From an uncultured Collinsella sp. (GTDB lineage: Bacteria > Actinomycetota > Coriobacteriia > Coriobacteriales > Coriobacteriaceae), in the NCBI GenBank assembly GCA_900552145.1, contig URYW01000032.1:1-19020 (forward strand): 19,020 nucleotides of DNA, written 5' to 3'. Shown here piece by piece: positions 13,692 through 19,020 of the stretch. The notes beneath the pieces were generated by a model that searched no databases, was not told where the DNA came from, and saw only the letters and a program-made list of their open reading frames with translations. A program made the position numbers and the translations under genes. Numbering within the stretch: the stretch's first letter is position 1; each line of letters begins with the position of its first letter.

Positions 13692-14879
13692 TCACATCTT
13701 TCGCAAATAATTCAATTGAAACACAACTACCATCATAATTGAAAATACACCAAGTCCTGTAACGAGAATTGAGAACATCGCGATGCTCGTGAACAGCGAA
13801 ACAAGGAGTGTTGAAATAACAACAGCAACCGATTGCAAAGACTCCCTAATTGAAAACAGGCTTATCGATTCAGATTCGTCTCTCGCCAAATCCTGCAGCG
13901 ATGTTATGAGAAGCACATCTTGAATGGCGTTTCCGGCACCGACGATAAAAAGGAAAATAAACGATATCCCAGACGCATAGCGATAGCCAAACGCCAGATA
14001 CGCACCGAGCGCAAGATACGTCACAAAACAATATGATTTAACGCAATCGGAACCACTAATTAAACGACCATATATTGTATTTCCGAACAACAGTCCGATT
14101 GTAAGACTACTCTGAAGGAATCCGTATTGTATCGATGACGAGTCAAATTGCAATTGCGCAATAGCTGGCAAAAGAGAATTCAGAGAGCCGAATGCCACGC
14201 CACTAGAAATATCGATTAATAGGAAACCAATTGCCAAGTGCTTCGCGCTAAGATCACTAAATGCAGTCCTGTTTTTTTCATTTTTGCTTATCCCCTCTTT
14301 ATCATTAACCTCGATAACCGACGGAACATCTCGCAGCAACCAGAACGACGCGGCAAAAGAAAGCGCGTCTAATGCAAGAACAGCCTCCGCCCCAAATTGA
14401 GCGACAACAAAACCGCCGGCAACTGGCCCCAGAACCATCATCAAATTCTGCAGAAACCCAAACGAATTATTAATTACGTCGCGATTGATACTATTCGTAT
14501 TGGCTCTTAACAACGAGTAAAAGCAGGGCATTTCAACCGTTCGGCAAAGCGATACCGCGCACGTAATAGCAAACATACTCCATTTACTATCAACAAAAAT
14601 ATAGCAAACGAATAATCCCGCGCGAATTAAGTCTGCCAATCTCATGGCCTGCAGTGTCCCGATACCCATCTTCTGAGGCAGCTGCGCGAGCGCAACTGAA
14701 AACAGAGAGGGGGCAAATCTGCAGCAGACCATCAAAGCAGTTGCAGAAACATCGTGAGTTACCTCGTAAATCAGCATTGGCAAAGCAATATTCGCACACC
14801 AATTGCCTATTTCGCTTATCCCTCTAGCAATATATAGGACCCGAACCGGACGGCTAGCTCTCAATACCGTGAACATCAC
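13692..14879 (-). CDS. MFS transporter (multidrug/peptide-exporter type)
   Basis: An integral membrane exporter of the major facilitator superfamily, 395 residues with about 12 hydrophobic segments in two halves and a central charged loop (VIEVNDKEGISKNEKNRTAF) between the bundles. The N-terminal FTVLRASRPVRVLYIARGIS, EIGNWCANIALPMLIYEVT and the overall pattern fit the MFS_3 group, which includes the enterobactin exporter and macrolide efflux pumps. GTG at 14879 is adjacent to an ATG at 14876; either may be used, with GAGG upstream. It overlaps the DUF2087 gene by more than 20 bases and is followed after seven bases by the disrupted radical SAM start, so all are one transcription unit. In that context it probably exports the matured peptide or gives self-protection. 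The substrate is not shown by sequence. Confidence 0.86.
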   Translation of the reverse strand: MMFTVLRASRPVRVLYIARGISEIGNWCANIALPMLIYEVTHDVSATALMVCCRFAPSLFSVALAQLPQKMGIGTLQAMRLADLIRAGLFVCYIFVDSKWSMFAITCAVSLCRTVEMPCFYSLLRANTNSINRDVINNSFGFLQNLMMVLGPVAGGFVVAQFGAEAVLALDALSFAASFWLLRDVPSVIEVNDKEGISKNEKNRTAFSDLSAKHLAIGFLLIDISSGVAFGSLNSLLPAIAQLQFDSSSIQYGFLQSSLTIGLLFGNTIYGRLISGSDCVKSYCFVTYLALGAYLAFGYRYASGISFIFLFIVGAGNAIQDVLLITSLQDLARDESESISLFSIRESLQSVAVVISTLLVSLFTSIAMFSILVTGLGVFSIMMVVVFQLNYLRKM

Positions 14880-15135
14880 GATTAACCTCGTATTTCAGGC
14901 CTCGCTCATCCCTTAATAGGAATCCATAATCAACTAAGTACCGCCTCAACACGGCATAATCAGGATAGAGCTGTGACAGCACACGATTAACCTGAAGCTC
15001 CGTATAACTTGTATTTAATTCAAAGAAAGAGCCGGCCCAAAGCAGCATGATTCTTTTATAGCTTTCCTTTTTTGGAATTGAAACCAGCTCGCCATTCTTG
15101 AGAAATCGTTTTTTAAAGTCTATTAGCTCATCCAT
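14854..15135 (-). CDS. DUF2087 domain protein
   Basis: A 93-residue protein that is essentially one DUF2087 domain, found alone or attached to regulators in other bacteria. It carries the characteristic central pattern: FELNTSYTELQVNRVLSQLY, then DYAVLRRYLVDYGFLLRDER, then a short tyrosine-containing end (GLKYEVNRD). The fold is expected to be a small winged-helix-like helical domain. GGAGG lies before the ATG at 15135. It is the first gene of the AT-rich operon and overlaps the MFS gene, so translation is probably coupled. Being first, small and DNA-binding-like, it may regulate the operon, but no DNA-binding residues are known for this family and it could instead bind the peptide. Confidence 0.75.
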   Translation of the reverse strand: MDELIDFKKRFLKNGELVSIPKKESYKRIMLLWAGSFFELNTSYTELQVNRVLSQLYPDYAVLRRYLVDYGFLLRDERGLKYEVNRDVHGIES

Positions 15136-15149
15136 TCACATCCTCCATT

Positions 15150-15180
15150 TCATACGCATCTAATACTAAAAATGCATACG
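15150..15180 (-). promoter_or_regulatory. Direct repeats upstream of the DUF2087 operon
   Basis: CATACGC occurs at 15150-15156 and 15174-15180, 24 bases apart, on either side of an A/T-rich core (ATCTAATACTAAAAATG) where the promoter's -10 would be expected. Such spacing could be two half-sites for a regulator, but seven-base repeats can occur by chance. Confidence 0.35.
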
Positions 15181-15214
15181 CTTTAGGTCATCGCATTCGG
15201 CTTCTATATTCGAA

Positions 15215-15454
15215 CTAAACTCGAACTAATCTAAATGATTTGCTCAAACACTCTTCGAAAGCTCGTTTTTCACTCTGAGTAAAACGCCCTTCCCAGTCAG
15301 TCCACGAACAGGAAGGCAACTCACAGCGAGCGGAGTCGAAGCCCTCTGCCGTCGGTCGTTCAAAATGCACGACAACCTTTTCGATATCCCCATCTGTAAT
15401 CAGGTCAGAATGAACGACCTCGGTACCGTCTTCGAATGTCATATACGGGTACAT
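15215..15454 (-). CDS. Small conserved-looking hypothetical protein
   Basis: A 79-residue cytoplasmic protein beginning MYPYMTFEDGTEVVHSDLI. The start at 15454 is chosen because GAGGTGG lies eight bases upstream; the longer frame to 15709 is Arg/Cys-rich nonsense overlapping the divergent gene. The sequence has a beta-rich N-terminal half (VVHSDL, KVVVHFERP), a central CELPSCSWTDW and a helical end (SEKRAFEECLSKSF). I remember similar short proteins starting MYPYMT in other gut Gram-positive bacteria but know of no function. There is no signal or membrane segment. It lies between the AT-rich island and the GC-rich backbone and has intermediate base composition, so I cannot say to which it belongs. 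Confidence 0.65.
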   Translation of the reverse strand: MYPYMTFEDGTEVVHSDLITDGDIEKVVVHFERPTAEGFDSARCELPSCSWTDWEGRFTQSEKRAFEECLSKSFRLVRV

Positions 15455-15628
15455 CACGTAAACCACCTCGCAATCGTAAATCCAGTTTAGCATCAAGCTA
15501 TTGCACCAAAGACAGCAAGCCGCCTTGATGAGTTGATGGTATCTGTTAAATGTCACGTACGATTCACATCTGGTGGGTACCCTGATGGCTACACGAAACG
15601 AAGCAGATTTACACCGGGAGGACCCCGT

Positions 15629-16591
15629 ATGACAACCAAGTACACCGACGCGCCGCGCACGCGCGTCATGACGCCAGCATCGCTCAACAACGGCGTGCAC
15701 GAGAACCATTCCATCGGACAGACCATGGCCATCGCGCCCAAAAAGGGCCTGTTTGACGACATTTCCATTCCCCAGATCATCGCCGGCGCCGCAGCTGCCG
15801 CCACGAGCGTCGCACTTGCCTCCAAGATTGGTATCGCTGGTTCAGTAATTGGCGCCGCCGTGAGCTCGGTCATCACCGTTGTGTCATCGCAGGTCTACCG
15901 CCACTTTATCTCTGCCAGCGCCGAAGCCATCAAAGGTACGCACGCCGCCGTCGACTACCCCGCCGGCGCCTACGAGCCCGTTGAGTTTAATGCCGAGGAG
16001 CACCTGGGCGGCGCCGCGACTACGCAGGAGATGCGCCAGATTGCGGGGCGCGCGACCACGGCGCGCGTTGCTCCCGACAGCCTGCGCGCCAAGGCGGCGG
16101 CAGAGCGCAGTCAGACGCAAAAGAAGGTCACCGCCTTCTCGATCGCCATCGCCATCGCCGCGGTCACCGCCTGCGCCGGCGCCATCCTTATCACCACCGC
16201 CGGTGAGGGTCTGGGCGAGCGCCCCGAGCCAATCCTTTCGTCGCGCACGACCGAGAGCGATGCAAATGGCAACACCCAGTCGCAAGATCAGCAGACACAG
16301 GCGGACGGCACGCAAGACAGTTCCACCTCTGCCGATTCGTCTTCGAACACCCAAAACCAATCGCAGGGCACCGATTCCTCTACGGCCAACAGTAGCACGC
16401 CGTCCGGCACGACCGACTCAAGTCAAACGACTGACGGTTCGCAGCCGAGCACGGGCGGCCAGACGAGTGACACCACGTCGGGAACGGGCACAGCAGACAG
16501 CAGCAACACCAACGGCTCGAACAGCTCGAGCGGAACTGCGTCCGGCACGGCATCTGACAACTCGAGCCAAGGCACGGCATCGGGCAACTAA
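15629..16591 (+). CDS. Membrane protein with long Ser/Thr/Gly-rich tail
   Basis: A 320-residue protein of unknown function. The start is the ATG at 15629, eight bases after GGGAGG; the in-frame ATG at 15533 is rejected. Residues about 45-95 form a long Ala/Gly/Val-rich hydrophobic hairpin (IIAGAAAAATSVALASKIGI and SVIGAAVSSVITVVSSQVY). Then a polar region of about 90 residues rich in Ala, Thr and Arg. Then a second membrane segment (FSIAIAIAAVTACAGAILI). The last 120 residues are almost only Ser, Thr, Gly, Asn, Gln, Asp and Ala, with no Cys or aromatic residues. Such a tail is typical of exposed, disordered or glycosylated surface regions in Gram-positive cells. There is no LPXTG sorting signal. 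Topology and surface exposure are inference. Confidence 0.75.
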   Translation: MTTKYTDAPRTRVMTPASLNNGVHENHSIGQTMAIAPKKGLFDDISIPQIIAGAAAAATSVALASKIGIAGSVIGAAVSSVITVVSSQVYRHFISASAEAIKGTHAAVDYPAGAYEPVEFNAEEHLGGAATTQEMRQIAGRATTARVAPDSLRAKAAAERSQTQKKVTAFSIAIAIAAVTACAGAILITTAGEGLGERPEPILSSRTTESDANGNTQSQDQQTQADGTQDSSTSADSSSNTQNQSQGTDSSTANSSTPSGTTDSSQTTDGSQPSTGGQTSDTTSGTGTADSSNTNGSNSSSGTASGTASDNSSQGTASGN

Positions 16592-16625
16592 GCACATTTG
16601 CCTCTCATAGATAACCGACCTGTAT

Positions 16626-16663
16626 AACGGGCGCGAATCGAAAGCGGTTCGCGCCCGTTTGCC
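16626..16663 (+). terminator. Rho-independent terminator
   Basis: AACGGGCGCGAA (16626-16637) pairs with TTCGCGCCCGTT (16648-16659) across a 10-base loop, followed by a short T-tract (TTT). It lies 35 bases after the Ser/Thr-rich membrane protein gene and separates it from the next gene. Confidence 0.8.
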
Positions 16664-16703
16664 TTGGGCGCCGCCATGGCGAACGCCATGCGATGGTAAG
16701 ATG

Positions 16704-16719
16704 CTTTACATGTGTAAAG
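16704..16719 (+). promoter_or_regulatory. 16-bp palindrome between a -10-like box and a Shine-Dalgarno
   Basis: CTTTACA, TG, TGTAAAG is a perfect inverted repeat directly after TAAGAT (16697-16702), a plausible -10. It lies directly before the ribosome site AGAGGAG (16718-16724) of the gene starting at 16732. Position and symmetry suit a repressor operator. A second inverted repeat, CATGGCG-AA-CGCCATG, lies at 16675-16690. Confidence 0.5.
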
Positions 16720-16731
16720 AGGAGATTTGCC

Positions 16732-18031
16732 ATGAGCAAGACAATAGTTAGGCCCACGCTTTCGCTGGGCAACCACATCTATCTGTATCGCCTGCTGCGC
16801 GACGCAATCGGATGCGGCAAGCAAACGTTTATGACGCAGGTCGAGGAGGCGCTCGCCGCCGGCGACATGGCCGCTTATGACCTGGGCTTCGAGTCCACGC
16901 GCGAGCTGCTCGAGGAGCTCGACGACTGCATTAAGCTGACCGTCTTTAAGGGCGGTCGCCTGTATGCCGCCGTCATCGCCAACGAGGCTTGTCCTCGCCC
17001 TTGCCAAGGGCGAGGACAAGCCCAAGGCTGCCAAGGGCGCCAAGCAGTCCTACAAAAAGAAGAAACGCGGTGAGAAGGGCCTCAAGGCCGTGCGCCCCAA
17101 GCACGTTAAGCGCACCGAGCCAGAAACCATGGTTGAAGCCGCGCCGGAACCCGAGCTCGAGACAGAGATCGAAGTCGCTATTGAGGTAACGGCAGAAGCC
17201 GAAACCGAAATCGCCGCCACGACCAATCCCAAAGTCATATCCGAGCAGGAAGCCACTGTGGAGCTCAATGAAGCGCCCAAGTCGACAACCAAAGAAGCTG
17301 CTGACCAACCCGAGACGCCTGCGTTCCAAAACAGCGATGTCTTTGGCAACGAGGCCGAGGACGATCAGTCCGACGAGCCCGCAGATCAAGACGCTACCGA
17401 GTCGGCGCCGGAGCCCGAGACGCCGCAGCCCGCCATCTCGCTCACGGTCGTCTATGACCCCGAGAACGCCAACGCCGGCATCACCACCATGGCATCCACG
17501 CCCATCGAGGTAAAGCCGAGCGTCGAGAATCAGAGCGCTCCGCAAGTCGAGCTCGACACCGCGACCGCAGACGCACCCGCTATCGTCGAGACTGCAGATT
17601 CCGCGGCGATGCCGAAAGTGGGCATCGAATCAGTGCTCGGCACCGAACCCATGCCCGTCGTCGAGGTGACGCCCGTCAATGAGCAGGCCTTCGCACCGGC
17701 GATGGTACCGATCCCCGCACCCGTAGCGCCCGCCATCCCCGAGGACTTCCCCGTCGATTTCGCAACCGAGGTCTTCTGCCCCGGCCCGTTGCTACACCAG
17801 CTGTCGACCTATCTCCCCTACGGCGCCGACACGCTCGGCATCATCGGCGAGTACTACTGGATCGCCCGCGAGCGCGGTACCATCGAGGCCGCGCGAAACC
17901 GCGCAAGCTTCCCCCTGCACTATACGCAGGCCGGCGAGCGCCACGAAGTCACCGTGCGCATCCGCCGCAACACCACCGGTGGCCTCGGATCCACCTGGGC
18001 CATCGATAAAGTCGAAGAACCCGAGCAGTAA
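16732..18031 (+). pseudogene. Hypothetical protein gene split by a frameshift at about 16986-17022
   Basis: An unknown protein apparently encoded in two overlapping frames. Frame 1 starts at the ATG at 16732 (GAGGAG upstream) and gives SKTIVRPTLSLGNHIYLYRL...LYAAVIANE, after which it turns into Cys/Gln/Arg nonsense and stops at 17073. Frame 2, one base shifted, takes over near 16995 with LALAKGEDKPKAAKGAKQSY and runs to 18031. Codon style switches cleanly at the junction, so one ancestral protein of about 430 residues is likely. Order: an N-terminal helical domain of about 85 residues; a Lys-rich patch (YKKKKRGEKGLKAVRPKHVK); a long acidic Glu/Pro/Ala linker; and a folded C-terminal domain of about 85 residues (FCPGPLLHQLSTYLPYGADT...STWAIDKVEE). 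The break coincides with a perfect 17-bp inverted repeat. A real mutation and an assembly error both fit. Confidence 0.75.
16986..17022. repeat. Perfect 17-bp inverted repeat at the frameshift
   Basis: GGCTTGTCCTCGCCCTT (16986-17002), spacer GCC, then AAGGGCGAGGACAAGCC (17006-17022). The right arm reads sensibly in frame 2 (KGEDKP) whereas the left arm is nonsense in frame 1, so the left arm looks like an inverted copy of the right. Confidence 0.85.
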
Positions 18032-18035
18032 CGAC

Positions 18036-18076
18036 AAACGGCTCAAATCCAAATCAGGATTTGAGCCGTTTTATTT
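18036..18076 (+). terminator. Rho-independent terminator
   Basis: AAACGGCTCAAATCC (18036-18050) pairs perfectly with GGATTTGAGCCGTTT (18057-18071) over a 6-base loop and runs into TTTATTT. It starts five bases after the stop of the split gene ending at 18031. Confidence 0.92.
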
Positions 18077-18099
18077 GTTGATGTTGCGTAACCAACAGC

Positions 18100-18203
18100 G
18101 AGCGGGCCGCAAGTGCCCCAGGTTGCCGTGAAAGAGGAGCGACGCGTACTTCGGTACGCGAGCGACGGTTTGAACGGCAAGATGGGGTGCTTGCGGCCTG
18201 CGC
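18100..18203 (+). other. Concentric long hairpin capped by C(UUCG)G, possible structured RNA or repeat element
   Basis: Outer arms 18105-18129 and 18174-18198 pair over 25 positions, with two G-U wobbles, one 2x2 internal loop and a few further pairs outward. Two 13-base internal-loop strands follow. Then an inner 7-bp stem CGCGTAC/GTACGCG (18143-18149, 18154-18160) closes on the ultra-stable tetraloop UUCG. All parts share the same centre at 18151.5. GAGCGAC occurs on both sides of the inner stem. The UUCG loop exists only on plus-strand RNA, so if transcribed this is the likely sense strand. It lies between convergent genes and encodes no protein I can support. Confidence 0.7.
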
Positions 18204-18214
18204 AGCGTCGAGCA

Positions 18215-18242
18215 GTTACGCGGTTTGGTAAAACCGCGTAAC
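18215..18242 (-). terminator. 12-bp hairpin behind ettA, same stem as behind dapH
   Basis: GTTACGCGGTTT (18215-18226), GGTA, AAACCGCGTAAC (18231-18242), starting three bases after the ettA stop on the minus strand. Read in ettA's direction the loop is TACC, identical to the copy behind dapH (3298-3327). Both copies are followed by TCGACGC and then a GC-rich stretch, so similarity extends beyond the stem. There is no U-run. Confidence 0.65.
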
Positions 18243-18245
18243 AAA

Positions 18246-19020
18246 TTAGTCACGCGTCAGCTTGCGGTGAATACGATGCGGCTGGGCTGCGTCCTCGCCC
18301 AGGCGCTCGATACGGTTGGCCTGATAGGCCTCAAAGTTGCCCTCAAACCAATACCAGTTGCCCGGATTCTCGTCGGTGCCCTCCCACGCCAGAATGTGCG
18401 TGGCGACGCGGTCCAGGAACATACGGTCGTGGCTAATAACCACCGAGCAGCCCGGGAACTCGAGCAGCGCCGCTTCGAGTGAGGACAGCGTCTCGACGTC
18501 GAGATCGTTCGTGGGCTCGTCGAGGAGTAGCAGGTTGCCGCCCTGCTTGAGCGTGAGCGCCAGGTTCAGACGATTGCGCTCACCACCGGAGAGTACACCA
18601 GCGCGCTTCTGCTGGTCCTGGCCCTTAAAGCCAAAGCTCGCCACGTACGCGCGGCTGGGGACCTCGGTCTCGCCGACCATCATGTGGTCCAGGCCATCCG
18701 AGACGACCTCCCACAGGTTCTTGTCGGGATCGATGCCAGAACGGTTCTGATCGACATAGGAGATCTTGACGGTCTCGCCCACCTCGAGCTCACCCGAAGT
18801 CAGCGGCTCCAGACCCACGATGGTCTTGAAGAGCGTAGTCTTGCCCACACCGTTGGGGCCGATGACGCCCACGATGCCGTTACGCGGCAGGGTGAACGAT
18901 AGGTCGTCGATGAGCACGCGACCGTCAAACTCCTTGTGCAGGTGATGAGCCTCAAGCACCTTGTTGCCCAGACGCGGACCCACAGGGATGCGAATGTCAG
19001 TCCCGTCGAGCTTCTGGCTT
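18246..19020 (-). CDS. ettA: ABC-F ATPase EttA, C-terminal half (5' end outside window)
   Basis: Energy-dependent translational throttle: a soluble ABC-F protein that binds the ribosomal E site and gates the first elongation step according to ATP/ADP. The frame is open to the window edge, so only about 258 C-terminal residues are seen. They hold the second ATP-binding domain: Walker A GPNGVGKTT, signature LSGGERNRLNLAL, Walker B LLLLDEPTNDLD and the switch histidine in ISHDRMFLDRVATHIL. The NPGNWYWFEGNFEAYQ segment and the ending RIERLGEDAAQPHRIHRKLT are characteristic of EttA among ABC-F proteins. No transmembrane segment is present, as expected. It is convergent with the split gene, and a repeat-type hairpin lies at its 3' end. 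Confidence 0.93.
   Translation of the reverse strand, partial: SQKLDGTDIRIPVGPRLGNKVLEAHHLHKEFDGRVLIDDLSFTLPRNGIVGVIGPNGVGKTTLFKTIVGLEPLTSGELEVGETVKISYVDQNRSGIDPDKNLWEVVSDGLDHMMVGETEVPSRAYVASFGFKGQDQQKRAGVLSGGERNRLNLALTLKQGGNLLLLDEPTNDLDVETLSSLEAALLEFPGCSVVISHDRMFLDRVATHILAWEGTDENPGNWYWFEGNFEAYQANRIERLGEDAAQPHRIHRKLTRD

Noticed and set aside
11091..15141. TTCACAT at both ends of the AT-rich island (11091-11097 and 15135-15141) as a target-site or att duplication
   Set aside because: Seven bases recur easily by chance in 4 kb, and the right copy overlaps the DUF2087 start region. No integrase or transposase is present, so island boundaries remain undefined.
15210..15229. TCGAACTAA repeated 11 bases apart as an attachment site
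   Set aside because: It overlaps the end of the small hypothetical gene and is a simple short tandem; nothing else supports integration there.
15533..15628. Longer membrane protein starting at the ATG at 15533
   Set aside because: There is no ribosome site there and the added sequence is not membrane- or signal-like; GGGAGG precedes 15629.
15455..15709. Longer form (164 residues) of the small hypothetical protein
   Set aside because: The extra N-terminal part is Arg/Cys-rich, overlaps the divergent membrane protein gene and loses the good ribosome site at 15454.
1..19020. tRNA, rRNA, CRISPR or insertion sequence
   Set aside because: I saw no cloverleaf, rRNA-like sequence, regularly spaced repeats or transposase gene.

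Overview
This window looks like a chromosomal segment of a high-GC, anaerobic, fermentative actinomycete, most likely a gut Coriobacteriia of the Collinsella type. That assignment is an inference. It rests on the GC-rich coding style, a Firmicutes-like diaminopimelate (DAP) pathway using the N-acetyl branch (DapH), an L-lactate dehydrogenase, and the mix of gene families. No rRNA, tRNA or CRISPR array is visible.

Layout. (1) 1-3296, plus strand: a lysine/DAP operon lysA (5' end outside the window)-dapA-dapB-dapH. The lysA frame runs without a stop into dapA, so the two may be one fused polypeptide. dapB overlaps dapA by 8 bases. (2) 3401-4190, minus strand: a RelE-type toxin with its Phd/YefM-like antitoxin, a large palindromic operator in front and a U-run terminator behind. 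(3) 4214-6490, minus: a YejK/NdpA-family nucleoid-associated protein and a DUF2974-type alpha/beta hydrolase. The hydrolase gene is bracketed by two inverted copies of a REP-like repeat. (4) 6551-11051, minus: L-lactate dehydrogenase, a class I/II aminotransferase and glutamine-dependent NAD+ synthetase. Several clear hairpins lie between them, and one sits so close to the aminotransferase start that it could be an attenuator.

(5) 11182-15180, minus: a visibly AT-rich block unlike its surroundings, probably acquired by transfer. In transcription order it encodes a small DUF2087 protein, an MFS exporter, a B12-binding-type radical SAM enzyme and a 36-residue acidic peptide missed by ordinary ORF calling. 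A strong terminator follows. This is the layout of a RiPP (ribosomally made, modified peptide) cluster: regulator, exporter, maturase with possible recognition domains at its C-terminus, and precursor. The maturase start is broken by an apparent one-base loss in a C-run. Restoring that base gives a textbook N-terminus.

(6) 15215-18031: a small conserved-looking gene (minus), a two-helix membrane protein with a long Ser/Thr/Gly tail, and a gene whose frame is broken exactly at a perfect 17-bp inverted repeat, the signature of a quasipalindrome template-switch mutation. (7) 18036-18242: a terminator, then a concentric hairpin of about 100 nt capped by C(UUCG)G, then a hairpin identical in its stem to the one behind dapH. 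(8) 18246-19020, minus: the C-terminal half of the ABC-F ATPase EttA.

The strongest candidate for something undescribed is the peptide/radical SAM/MFS/DUF2087 island. The structured element at 18100-18242 is second.
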